DNA from: Streptomyces phaeoluteigriseus
Lineage (GTDB): Bacteria; Actinomycetota; Actinomycetes; Streptomycetales; Streptomycetaceae
Length of the DNA: 64,000 nt
Assembly (NCBI RefSeq): GCF_001896135.2
Contig: NZ_MPOH02000006.1
Span: forward strand, 242,605 to 306,604
Direction of reading: 5' to 3'
Of this stretch, positions 17,559 to 25,991 are shown in pieces (the stretch's first letter is position 1; each line of letters starts with the position of its first letter). Under the pieces are notes generated by a model. The model was not told the origin of the DNA and ran no database searches. It was given only the letters and a program-made list of their open reading frames with translations. The position numbers were made by a program, and so were the translations under genes.

Positions 17559-17951
17559 ATGGAGACACCCGACCGCGACGTCACCACCGCCGCGAGCGCG
17601 CTGGACGCGCTGGCCAGGGACACCGGGGACACGGCCGCACTGGACACTCTCGCCCACTGCGACGTCCTGGTGCCCGTGCCCGAGGACGCCACCGACGAGG
17701 ACGTGACCAACCCCAGCATGCTGGCCCTGCCCGTCCTGGAGCAGCCGGGCTCGGCGCCCATCGTCCCCGTCTTCACCTCCGAGCCCGAGATGGTCGACCT
17801 GCTCCCGGGTGTCGACCGCTACCGCGTGGTGCCCCTCGGCGCGCTCGCCCACCAGTGGCCGGAGGGCGATCTGTCGCTCTCCATCGACGCCGCGGGCGAC
17901 CACCCGCTGACGCTCACCTCCGAGGGAGTACGCACCCTGCTGGCCCGGTGA
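17559..17951 (+). CDS. SseB-like N-terminal domain protein
   Basis: A 130-residue protein of the SseB N-terminal type. The pattern is a helix, then CDVLVPVPEDA, MLALPVLEQPGSAPIVPVFTSEPEM and YRVVPLGALAHQWPEGDLSLSID, where a strand-rich core with PVFTS and a late L-x-x-D element is characteristic. The fold is widespread in actinobacteria with no agreed function. The start is set by GGGGAG 8 bases before the ATG. It is convergent with a MarR gene 9 bases away. Confidence 0.75.
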   Translation: METPDRDVTTAASALDALARDTGDTAALDTLAHCDVLVPVPEDATDEDVTNPSMLALPVLEQPGSAPIVPVFTSEPEMVDLLPGVDRYRVVPLGALAHQWPEGDLSLSIDAAGDHPLTLTSEGVRTLLAR

Positions 17952-17960
17952 TCCCCGGGC

Positions 17961-18350
17961 TCAGCCGGCCAGCATCCGGGCCAGTACCTCGCGCTGGAGC
18001 GGCAGCACCTCGTCGTGGAGGTCGCGGCCCTTCGGGGTGAGGGCGACCCATACCCCGCGTCGGTCCTCCATGCAGACGGAACGCTCCACCAGGCCGTCCT
18101 TCTCCAGTCGCCCTATGAGGCGGGAGAGTGCGCTCTGGCTGAGGTGGACACGTCCGGCGAGATTCTGCACCCGGCACTGGTCACCCGGCCGGGGTGCCTC
18201 GGTGGCGAGGATGTCGAGCACCTCGAAGTCGCTCGCCCCGAGACCGTGCGGATGCAGCACGCGGTCGATCTCGCACGTCGTGCGCGCGTGCACCGACAGA
18301 ATGTCCCGCCACCGGTCCTCGAGGTCGATCCCGGCCGTGTTCGCTGCCAT
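17961..18350 (-). CDS. MarR family transcriptional regulator
   Basis: A 129-residue winged-helix regulator. LHPHGLGASDFEVLDILATE is helix 2-3, RVHLSQSALSRLIGRLEKDG the recognition helix and SVCMEDRRGVWVALTPKGRDL the wing with the D-x-R-x-x motif. The region upstream is shared with the VOC protein gene's 3' end, so its target cannot be told. A stretch of lower GC content (GGTTTGTTTACCGTG around 18375) just ahead of the gene may hold its promoter and operator. Confidence 0.92.
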   Translation of the reverse strand: MAANTAGIDLEDRWRDILSVHARTTCEIDRVLHPHGLGASDFEVLDILATEAPRPGDQCRVQNLAGRVHLSQSALSRLIGRLEKDGLVERSVCMEDRRGVWVALTPKGRDLHDEVLPLQREVLARMLAG

Positions 18351-18442
18351 ACCTGCACGGTAACACCGATTCCACGGTTTGTTTACCGTGCAACTAGTGC
18401 GGGTGCAAGGGATCTCGGGCCGCGCGGGACGCGTCGGACGGC

Positions 18443-18796
18443 TCAGGAGGCCGCCGGGTCCTGGGTCAGCCCGACGAGGTTTCCGTCGGCGTCCTTCACG
18501 AAGGCGATCAGCTTGCCGCCGCCGACGTCCTGCACGTCCTGGAGCACGTCGGCTCCCGCCTCCACGAGTGCCGCCAGCTGGGCCCGGATGTCACTGACGT
18601 GCCAGTACGGCACCGGTCCGGTCATGCCCTTGGAGTGCCCGTTCGGGTCCAGCCCGACGTCCTGTCCGGCGGCCTTGAAGCCGACGTAGTAGCTCTCGTC
18701 GGCGTACGGCTCGACCTCGAGCAGAGCCCGGAAGAGGGCCTTCGCCCGGTCGAGGTCCTTGACGGGGTAGATGATGGTCTGCAGGCCGGCGGTCAT
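18443..18796 (-). CDS. VOC (glyoxalase/bleomycin-resistance fold) protein
   Basis: A 117-residue VOC protein with two beta-alpha-beta-beta-beta modules: TIIYPVKDLDRAKALFRALL in the first and PYWHVSDIRAQLAALVEAG...FVKDADGNLVGL in the second. Such proteins bind metals or small molecules, for example in ring cleavage or drug sequestration. The second in-frame ATG is used because GAGGAG is 6 bases upstream. Substrate unknown. Confidence 0.88.
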   Translation of the reverse strand: MTAGLQTIIYPVKDLDRAKALFRALLEVEPYADESYYVGFKAAGQDVGLDPNGHSKGMTGPVPYWHVSDIRAQLAALVEAGADVLQDVQDVGGGKLIAFVKDADGNLVGLTQDPAAS

Positions 18797-18987
18797 GGCG
18801 TACTCCTCGATGATGCGGGGACCGACGGATGTCGTCGATGGCTCCACGCTAGGCCGAGGCTCCTTCGACCGCTTCTCCGATCCTGACCGTTCGGCAACGC
18901 ACGCCGGAAGCGAGGGCAGCCGACCCGGTGTTCACGCCGCACCCCGGCGACCGCCCGCGGCCAGTTCGTCAGACCCCGCCTCCGACG

Positions 18988-19385
18988 ACCCCATCCGACC
19001 GTCAGGCCCGAGGAACCGCCCGCGCGGGACCGGCGACGCCGAGGGCCTGCGCTTCATGGGCGGACCCCATCCTCAGGGCTTGCCGGCTCGAGACCGGTGA
19101 CATCGAGGGCCGGGGCCTCAGGGATGGGTCCCGCGCCACGGACGTGGGCGGCTCCGGCGCTGGTCCTGCTGTCCCGAGGTTCCGGGCAGCGGCCCGCGGC
19201 CGGGGGGGCACCCCCGCGGGTGGGCGCATCCGACCGGCAGGCCCGAGGAGCCGCCGACTCGGGACGGGCGACGTCGAGGACCACGGCTACGGGGGCGGAC
19301 CTCGCCCCCTGGGCCCCGCCCGCTCGGGACCGGCGACGTCGAGGGTCGGGGGCCTGAGGGGTGGGCCCGGTCTCAGGGCCCCGCC
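18988..19385. repeat. Degenerate intergenic repeats (about 238-base and 65-base periods)
   Basis: The segment CATCCGACCG-CAGGCCCGAGGA with its following GGGACCGGCGACG-CGAGG occurs at about 18990 and again at about 19226. Shorter units built around CGGGACCGGCGACGTCGAGG recur near 19030, 19090, 19265 and 19330. There is no gene across this 611-base gap. The copies are diverged and look like an old duplication. Confidence 0.6.
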
Positions 19386-19407
19386 GGGTCCCGGTTCCGG
19401 TCCGTCG

Positions 19408-20438
19408 TCACGTCGACTCGCGTCTGACCAGTTCCGTGGGCAGGATGACCGCGGCCGGGTCCTCGCCGCCGATCTGGGCGAGGAGGACGCGGACCATCTC
19501 GCTGCTGATCCGGTCCCAGGGCTGGCGGATCGTGGTGAGCGCCGGGGTGGACGCGGTGGCCGCGGGGGAGTCGTCGAAGCCGCCGACCGCGACGTCCTCC
19601 GGCACCCGGCGGCCGGCCTGCCGCAGCGCGGCGAGCACCCCCTGTGCCATCAGGTCGACGCGACGAACACCGCGTCCAGATCGGGTGCCTGCGCCAGCAG
19701 CCGCTCGGCGCCCGCCTCACCGCTGGCCCGGCTGTAGTCCCCGGACACGACCAGCCGTTCGTCGACCTCGATGCCCGCCTCGGCGAGCACCTCCTTGTAG
19801 CCGGCGAGCCGCTCCACACCGCCGGGGGTGTCCAGCGGGCCCGTGACGACGGCGATCCGTCGACGGCCCTGGGCGAGCAGATGGCGGACCATGTCCCGCG
19901 CGCCGTCCCGGTCGTCGGCTGCCACGTAGCTCACCTTCGACCCGATTCCGATCGGCTTGCCGCAGGCGACGAGCGGCACGCCCGCCTCGCGCAGCTCGGT
20001 GGCGATCGGGTCCCCCGAGTGGCTGGACACCAGCAGTACCCCGTCGACGTGCCCGGCGGTGATGTACCGCGTGATGCGCCGCCGCTCGTCCTCGGTCCCG
20101 GCCAGCATCAGCAGCAGCGGGACGTCGTGCTTGGCCAGCGCCTGGGTGCATCCCCGCAGCAGGACGTTGAAGTTGGGGTCCTCGAAGAACCGCTCCTGGG
20201 GCTCCGTCAGCAGGAACCCGACGGAGTCGGAGCGGCCGGTGATCAGGGAGCGGGCGTGCCGGTTCACGACGTAACCCGTCCTGCGGATGGCGGCGTCGAC
20301 CGCCTCCTGTGCGGAAGGGCTGACGTAGTGGCCGCCGTTGAGCACGCGCGAGACGGTCCCTCGTGAGACTCCCGCCTCGCGCGCCACGTCGTGGATCGTC
20401 GGCGGCTTGCGCCTGCCCCCCGTGCTGCTCATGGTCAT
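19408..20438 (-). pseudogene. LacI family repressor of the galactoside operon, one frameshift
   Basis: A LacI-type regulator of about 343 residues. PTIHDVAREAGVSRGTVSRV is the helix-turn-helix and VLNGGHYVSPSAQEA the hinge. The periplasmic-binding-like sensor domain follows (VDGVLLVSSHSGDP, GRRRIAVVTGPLDTPGGVER). After DLDAVFVAS the frame breaks near 19650; one extra G restores DLMAQGVLAALRQAGRRVPE and a normal end at LVRREST. The ATG overlaps the permease stop as ATGA, so it is the last gene of the sugar ABC operon. It probably binds the CTGTGAGCGTTCACAG site in the divergent promoter region and responds to a galactoside. The break is most likely a sequence error. Confidence 0.88.
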
Positions 20439-21340
20439 GACTTTACGGCCCCGGACAGCAGGTCGAGGCTCCAGAACCGCTGAATGACCAGGAACAGCGC
20501 CACCAGCGGGAGCACCGCGAGGAACGCGCCGGTGATCACCAGCGTGTACAGGGCCGGTGTGTTGGCGCCCTGCTCCAGCAGCGTGAAGAGACCGAGCGTG
20601 ATCGGGAACTTCTCGTCGTCGCTGAGCATGATGTACGGCAGCAGGAAGTTGTTCCACACGGCGACGAACTGGAACAGGAACACCGTCACCATGCCGGGGA
20701 TCATCATCGGCAGCGCGATCCGGGTGAAGATCCGCCACTCGCCGGCCCCGTCCATCCGGCCGGCCTCGACCACGTCGCTCGGCACGGCCGCGGCCGCGTA
20801 GATGCGCGCGAGGTAGACGCCGTAGGGGGAGAGGACCTGCGGCAGCAGCACGGACCAGTAGGAGTCCGTGAGATCGGCCTGGGCCATCAGCAGGTACTGG
20901 GGGATGGCCAGGATGATCGGCGGCATCAGCACGCCCGCCAGCAGGACGTTGAACATCGTCTCGCGACCGCGGAAGCGGTACGTCGCCAGCGCGTAGCCGC
21001 TGAACGCGGACACGCACGTCGACAGCAGGGCGCCGAGACCGGCGTAGAGGGCGGAGTTGGCCATCCACTGCCAGTAGATGCCGTCGCGGTAGGCGTTGAG
21101 GTCGGTCAGGTTGTCGGTGAAGCCGCTGCCGGGCAGGAACGTGAACGTGGAGAACAGTTCGCTGCCCGACTTGGTGGACGCGATCACCACCCACGCCACC
21201 GGCAGCAGGCAGTACAGCGCGCCCAGGAGCAGCGTGATCGTCGGAACGAGGGAGAGCCGGCGCCGCGGCGGACGGTTGCTGTGCTCGGCACCCGTGGCGT
21301 CCGCCGCCGCCGGGGCCTTGTGGACGGCGAGAGAACTCAC
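20435..21340 (-). CDS. Sugar ABC transporter permease (MalG-like)
   Basis: A 301-residue inner-membrane permease with six hydrophobic segments. The cytoplasmic EAA loop is visible as VVEAGRMDGAGEWRIFTRIA, the site that contacts the ATPase. MalG-type permeases pair with a MalF-type partner, here the gene directly upstream with overlapping ends. With the solute-binding protein it forms a carbohydrate importer; the ATPase is not encoded here and is probably the shared MsiK of Streptomyces (inference). Neighbouring GH42 and GH53 genes suggest galacto-oligosaccharides as substrate. Confidence 0.93.
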   Translation of the reverse strand: MSSLAVHKAPAAADATGAEHSNRPPRRRLSLVPTITLLLGALYCLLPVAWVVIASTKSGSELFSTFTFLPGSGFTDNLTDLNAYRDGIYWQWMANSALYAGLGALLSTCVSAFSGYALATYRFRGRETMFNVLLAGVLMPPIILAIPQYLLMAQADLTDSYWSVLLPQVLSPYGVYLARIYAAAAVPSDVVEAGRMDGAGEWRIFTRIALPMMIPGMVTVFLFQFVAVWNNFLLPYIMLSDDEKFPITLGLFTLLEQGANTPALYTLVITGAFLAVLPLVALFLVIQRFWSLDLLSGAVKS

Positions 21341-22310
21341 TGGGCTGCCCCCTGCTTGTTACGACGGTTCGCGGCCCGCAGGAAGCCGAAGGACAGCAGC
21401 AGCGTGGCGATGGCGATGATCACGGCCTGGGCGGCCGCCGAGTAGATGTCACCGGTGCCGAACGCGTCCCGGTAGACCTTCATCAGCGGGCTCCACGTCG
21501 TGGACACGGAGTTGGTGAGCGGTTTGAGGGTGGTCGGCTCGTTGAACACCTGGAGCGTCGCGATGATCGAGAAGAAGAAGGTGAGCACCAGCGAGGGCGC
21601 CACCATCGGGATCTTGATCCTGAGGGCGATCTGCAGCGGGGTGGCGCGTCCAGCTTGGCCGCCTCGTACACCTCCACCGGGATGGCCTGGAGCGAGGTGT
21701 AGATGACGATCATGTTGAAGCCGGTGCCGCCCCAGATCGCGATGTTCGACAGGGCGAGATAGAGCGGGCCGCCGTCCAGCAGGTCCGGCTGCGGCAGGCC
21801 CAGCCGCTCGAGCACGAAGTAGAAGGGGCTGACGTCCGGCAGGTACAGGAAGCCCCACAGCAGCGCCGCCACGACACCGGGGATGGCGTACGGCAGGAAG
21901 ATCGCGAGGCGGGTGAACGGGGCCAGCCGCACCTTGTCGGAGTCGAGCATCAGCGCGAACACCAGGGCGAGGCCCAGCATCACCGGGACGACGATGCAGC
22001 CGTAGCCGAGGACGCGCAGGGCGCCGTCCAGCAGCTCGCTGTCGGTGAAGGCGGCGGTGTAGTTGTCCAGGCCGGCCCAGACCTCCTTCCGGGCGCCGGC
22101 GCCCAGGCCGAGGCCGGACACCTTCACCTTGTGGAAGCTGAGCCACAGCGCGTAGCCGATGGGCAGCGCGAAGAACAGGGCGAAGAGGACGGTGGCGGGA
22201 ACGAGGAAGAAGTAGGGGGCGCTGCGCACCCGTTCGCGGGTGCCGACGGGAGACGGGGAGGCGTACGGGGCCCCCTCGGCCCCGTACGACTTCCGGTGTG
22301 CGCTCGTCAC
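21337..22310 (-). pseudogene. Sugar ABC transporter permease (MalF-like), one frameshift
   Basis: A permease of about 324 residues starting VTSAHRKSYGAEGAPYASPS, with a first membrane segment APYFFLVPATVLFALFFALP. The EAA loop runs VEVYEAAKLD and then, in the next frame, TPLQIALRIKIPMVAP. One missing base near 21647 (GGACG-GCCACC) breaks it, and restoring one G gives the usual LDGATPLQIALRI. The rest reads normally to AANRRNKQGAAQ. GTG overlaps the binding-protein stop as GTGA and the end overlaps the MalG gene, so the three are coupled. Being mid-operon with conserved residues on both sides, a sequence error is likelier than loss. Confidence 0.87.
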
Positions 22311-23638
22311 TCGGAGACCTCGAAGCCCTGCTTCTTCATGTCGGCCACGGTGTCCGCCTGCATCTTGTCCAGGGCGGCGGAGAAGTCCGACTTGTCCTTC
22401 GCGGCGGCGCCGAAGGCGTCCTTGAAGGTGGTGTAGGCGACGTTCACGTTCGGGCCCCAGGCCGACGGCGCCGTGGTCTTCGCGATCTTGGCGGCGGTGG
22501 TGTAGAAGTCCGCCTGGTTCGAGAAGTACGCCGGCGGGCTGATGAAGGCGCCGCTGAGCTGGGCGGAACTGGAGGCCGGGTAGATGCCGCTCTCCTTGGC
22601 CAGCGCGTTGAGCGCGTCGCCGTCGGTGTTGAGCCAGGCGGCGAACTTGGCGGCGGCCTCCTTGTTCTCGGAGTCCGTCGTGACGGCGGTGGAGGAACCG
22701 CCCCAACTGCCCGTGACATTGTCGGTCTGCGACCACTGCGGGAGCGGGGCCATGGCCCACTTGCCCTTGGTGTCCGGGGCGGCGGTGGTCAGGGTGCCCG
22801 GCGCCCACACGGCGCTGACCCAGGCGATCTGCTTGCCGGTGTTGAGCGCCTTGTTCCAGGCCGGGGTGTACATCGGCTGGTTGTCGACGGCGCCCTCCTT
22901 GACGAGGCCGCCCCAGAAGTCGGCGACCTTCCTGGTCGCCGCGTCGTTGATGCCGACCTGCCACTTGTCGCCGGAGGTGGTCCACCACTTGGCGCCGGCC
23001 TGCTGGGCGAGGCCCGCGAAGAGGCCGGAGTCGTTGGCGGAGAAGGTGGTGAGGTCCGTCTCCGGGGACTTCTTCTTCAGCGCGCGGGCGGTCTGCGCGA
23101 ACTGCTCCCAGGTGGTGGGGACGGTCAGGCCGTACTCCTTGAACAGGTCCTCGCGGTAGTAGAACATCATCGGGCCGATGTCCTGCGGCACCGCGTAGAC
23201 CGCGTCCGTGCCCAGCGTCGTCTGCTGCCAGACGCCGTCGGCGAACTTGCCCTTCACGTCGCCGACGTTCTTCGCTATGTCCGCCAGCGCGTCATTGCTG
23301 ACGAGCGTCGGCAGCGCCTGGTACTCGGCCTGCACCAGGTCGGGGGCCTTGCCCGCCTTGTGCGCGGTGAGGATCTTGGTGACCAGCGTGTCGCCGGACG
23401 CCTGCTTCTTCACCGTGACCGTGATCTGGTCCTTCTTGCCCGGCCCCTTGTTCCACAGGTCCACGACCTTGTCCATGCCGGGCGTCCACGTCCAGTACGT
23501 GAGCGAGACCGGTCCCGACTGTGCGCCGTTGCCGTCGTCGTCGGACGAACCGCATGCGGCGAGTGCGGTGGCGCCGAGCGTCACGGCGACGGCGGAGGCT
23601 GCGACCCTGAAGAGCCGCCGGCGCTGGGTGTTGGGCAT
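22307..23638 (-). CDS. Sugar ABC transporter solute-binding lipoprotein
   Basis: A 443-residue extracellular binding protein. A signal peptide (RRRLFRVAASAVAVTLGA) ends in the lipobox LAAC near residue 28. The mature part has the SBP_bac_1 features SLTYWTWTPGMDKVVDLWN and a hinge region with ENKEAAAKFAAWLN. It captures a sugar for the two downstream permeases. The start is set by AGGGGAG 6 bases before the ATG. Neighbouring beta-galactosidase and galactanase genes point to galacto-oligosaccharides. It is the first gene of a LacI-controlled operon with promoter and operator just upstream. Confidence 0.93.
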   Translation of the reverse strand: MPNTQRRRLFRVAASAVAVTLGATALAACGSSDDDGNGAQSGPVSLTYWTWTPGMDKVVDLWNKGPGKKDQITVTVKKQASGDTLVTKILTAHKAGKAPDLVQAEYQALPTLVSNDALADIAKNVGDVKGKFADGVWQQTTLGTDAVYAVPQDIGPMMFYYREDLFKEYGLTVPTTWEQFAQTARALKKKSPETDLTTFSANDSGLFAGLAQQAGAKWWTTSGDKWQVGINDAATRKVADFWGGLVKEGAVDNQPMYTPAWNKALNTGKQIAWVSAVWAPGTLTTAAPDTKGKWAMAPLPQWSQTDNVTGSWGGSSTAVTTDSENKEAAAKFAAWLNTDGDALNALAKESGIYPASSSAQLSGAFISPPAYFSNQADFYTTAAKIAKTTAPSAWGPNVNVAYTTFKDAFGAAAKDKSDFSAALDKMQADTVADMKKQGFEVSE

Positions 23639-23735
23639 GGGTTTCTCCCCTGACCTGGGTTCCCGCCTGCTGCGAGAACTCGCCATGCATCACATGGACC
23701 GGTGTCCTCGCCCGTCGCGAGGCCCTGCCATGCTT

Positions 23736-23751
23736 CTGTGAGCGTTCACAG
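23736..23751. promoter_or_regulatory. LacI-type operator of the galactoside operon
   Basis: CTGTGAGCGTTCACAG is a near-perfect palindrome with a central CG, as expected for a LacI-family repressor. It overlaps the -10/+1 region of the minus-strand promoter at 23750-23778, where bound repressor would block transcription. Confidence 0.8.
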
Positions 23752-23778
23752 TAGAGAAACATCCCGGACACTTGTCAA
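23750..23778 (-). promoter_or_regulatory. Promoter of the sugar ABC operon
   Basis: On the minus strand TTGACA (23773-23778) and TCTACT (23750-23755) are separated by 17 bases. The -10 abuts the LacI-type operator. The -35 is perfect for a housekeeping sigma factor. Confidence 0.65.
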
Positions 23779-23818
23779 TGGTTGTTGCTGTGCGGTTATG
23801 TTGGGCTCGCACCGCCGA

Positions 23819-23836
23819 GAACGTGTGTGCACGTTC
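23819..23836. promoter_or_regulatory. Inverted repeat upstream of the GH42 gene
   Basis: GAACGTG-TGTG-CACGTTC, two 7-bp arms with a 4-base spacer, 30 bases before the GH42 start. It differs from the CTGTGAGCGTTCACAG site and could be a second operator on the beta-galactosidase side. Confidence 0.5.
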
Positions 23837-23865
23837 CCAAATGATCGATTAAACGGGAGAGATCC

Positions 23866-25887
23866 ATGCCGGAGACCACCCCCAAGGGCCTCACCAGGCT
23901 CGCCTTCGGTGGGGACTACAACCCCGAACAATGGCCGGAAAGCGTCTGGCAGGACGACGTCCGCCTGATGCGTGAGGCCGGCGTCACGATGGTGAGTGTC
24001 GGGATCTTCTCCTGGGCCCTCCTGGAGCCCGCGCCCGGGGCCTACGACTTCGGCTGGCTGGACCGGATCATCGACCTGCTGCACGAGAACGGCATCCGCG
24101 TCGACCTGGCCACCCCCACCGCGGCCCCGCCCGTCTGGTTCTACCGCGAGCACCCCGAGGCCCTGCCCGTCACCGCCGACGGCGTCCGCTACGAGTTCGG
24201 CTCCCGCGCGGCGATCTGCCACAGCAACGCCGACTACCGCGCGGCCGCGGCGAACATCGCCACCCGGCTCGCCGAGCGCTACGGCGACCACCCGGCGCTC
24301 GCGATGTGGCACGTCCACAACGAGTACGGCGTGCCCGTCTCGGCCTGCTACTGCGAGTCCTGCGCCGCCCACTTCCGCCGCTGGCTGGAGACGGCGTACG
24401 GCACGGTCGAGGCGGTGAACGAGGCCTGGGGCACCGCCTTCTGGGGCCAGCGCTACGCGGCCTTCGGCGACATCAACCCGCCGCGCACCACCCCGACCGT
24501 CGGCAACCCCGGCCAGGCCCTCGACTACCGGCGCTTCGCCGACGCCACCATGCGCGAGAACTTCGTCATGGAGCGCGACATCCTGCACCGCCTCGCGCCC
24601 GGCGTCCCGGTCACCACGAACTTCATGACCGCGCTCAGCCAGTGCGACTCGGTCGACTACTGGGCCTGGGGCCGTGAGGTCGACATAGTCAGCAACGACC
24701 ACTACCTGATCACCGACGGCCGCCGCACCCACGTCAACCTGGCGATGGCCGCCGACCTCACCCGCTCCGTCGCCGGCGGCGCCCCCTGGATCCTCCTGGA
24801 GCACTCCACCTCGGGCGTCAACTGGCAGCCCCGCAACCCGGCCAAGGCCCCCGGCCAGATGGCCCGCAACTCCCTCGGGCACGTGGCCCGTGGCTCCGAG
24901 GGCGCCATGTTCTTCCAGTGGCGGCAGTCCCGGCGCGGCGCCGAGAAGTTCCACTCCTCGATGGTCCCGCACGGCGGCACCGACACACGCGTGTGGCGCG
25001 AGGTCGTCGAACTCGGCGCCTCCCTCGGCTCCCTGAACCCGATCCGCGGGACCCGCACCGAGGCGGACGTCGCCGTCCTGTGGGACTGGCACTCCTGGTG
25101 GGCGCAGAACCTCGCCTGGCGCCCCAGCGAGGACCACGACCCGCGCGAACGCGCCGACGCCTTCTACGAGGCCCTCTACGACCGCCACCTCACCGTCGAC
25201 TTCGCCCACCCCGAAGCCGACCTCTCGCGGTACCCGCTGGTCGTGGTGCCCGCCCTGTACCTGATGACGGAGGCGGCCGGGGACAACCTCAAGGCGTACG
25301 TCGAGAACGGCGGCACGCTCGTCGTGTCCTACTTCTCCGGCATCGTCGACGCGTCCGACGCCGTCCACGAGGGCGCCTACCCGGGCGCGCTGCGGGACGT
25401 CCTCGGCCTCACCGTCGAGGAGTTCTCCCCGCTGCTCCAGGGCGAGCACGTGCGGATCACCGGCCCGGACGGCTCCGAGCTGAGCGGCGACGTGTGGACC
25501 GAGTTCGTCGAGCCGCGCGGCGCCGAGACCGTCTGGACGTACGCCGACGGCCTCACCGCGGGCCGCCCCGCAGTCACCCGGCACCGCCTTGGCGAGGGCA
25601 CCGCCTGGTACGTCTCCACCCGACTCGGTGCCGAGGGCCTGGACGCCCTGCTGGGCCGGGCCGCCGAGGACGCCCGCGTCGCCCCGCGCGCCGACCTGCC
25701 CCGGGACGTCGAGGTCGTGCGCCGCTCCGGTGAGACCGGCAGCTACCTCTTCGCCATCAACCACACCGCCACCGACGCCAAGGTGCCGCTGGACACGTCC
25801 GGCACCGAACTGCTGACGGGCGAACGCGCCGCCGGCCGCCTCGCGGTCCCGCCGGGAGCCGTGCGGGTCGTACGCCTCGACGGCTGA
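23866..25887 (+). CDS. Beta-galactosidase, glycoside hydrolase family 42
   Basis: A 673-residue cytoplasmic GH42 enzyme that releases galactose from beta-galactosides. The N-terminal TIM barrel carries LAFGGDYNPEQWPESVWQDD, the catalytic acid/base Glu153 in WHVHNEYG and the nucleophile Glu312 in LLEHSTSGVNW. Cys118, Cys161, Cys163 and Cys166 match the zinc-binding cysteines of the family. The trimerisation domain and a C-terminal beta domain (FAINHTATDAKVPLDTSG) follow. There is no signal peptide, so it probably works on oligosaccharides brought in by the divergent ABC transporter and released outside by the GH53 enzyme. Likely controlled by the LacI regulator in the shared promoter region. 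Confidence 0.96.
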   Translation: MPETTPKGLTRLAFGGDYNPEQWPESVWQDDVRLMREAGVTMVSVGIFSWALLEPAPGAYDFGWLDRIIDLLHENGIRVDLATPTAAPPVWFYREHPEALPVTADGVRYEFGSRAAICHSNADYRAAAANIATRLAERYGDHPALAMWHVHNEYGVPVSACYCESCAAHFRRWLETAYGTVEAVNEAWGTAFWGQRYAAFGDINPPRTTPTVGNPGQALDYRRFADATMRENFVMERDILHRLAPGVPVTTNFMTALSQCDSVDYWAWGREVDIVSNDHYLITDGRRTHVNLAMAADLTRSVAGGAPWILLEHSTSGVNWQPRNPAKAPGQMARNSLGHVARGSEGAMFFQWRQSRRGAEKFHSSMVPHGGTDTRVWREVVELGASLGSLNPIRGTRTEADVAVLWDWHSWWAQNLAWRPSEDHDPRERADAFYEALYDRHLTVDFAHPEADLSRYPLVVVPALYLMTEAAGDNLKAYVENGGTLVVSYFSGIVDASDAVHEGAYPGALRDVLGLTVEEFSPLLQGEHVRITGPDGSELSGDVWTEFVEPRGAETVWTYADGLTAGRPAVTRHRLGEGTAWYVSTRLGAEGLDALLGRAAEDARVAPRADLPRDVEVVRRSGETGSYLFAINHTATDAKVPLDTSGTELLTGERAAGRLAVPPGAVRVVRLDG

Positions 25888-25895
25888 GCCAGACT

Positions 25896-25936
25896 CCCCC
25901 TCCGCCCGTGGAGCCGCGAGCCGCGGGCGGAGGGGG
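25896..25936 (+). terminator. Intercistronic hairpin between GH42 and GH53 genes
   Basis: A 13-bp perfect stem (CCCCCTCCGCCCG / CGGGCGGAGGGGG) with a 15-base loop. It starts 9 bases after the GH42 stop and ends 55 bases before the GH53 start, so it could terminate most transcripts or protect the GH42 message. Confidence 0.7.
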
Positions 25937-25991
25937 TCCCCTCACCCCGAGGGAGACCCACCCCATCACGTCGAAGGGACGACGGACGAAG

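Noticed and set aside
23746..25764. 672-codon minus-strand ORF antisense to the GH42 gene
   Set aside because: It is a mirror reading of GH42 codons, with low-complexity Gly/Val/Asp content and no known domain.
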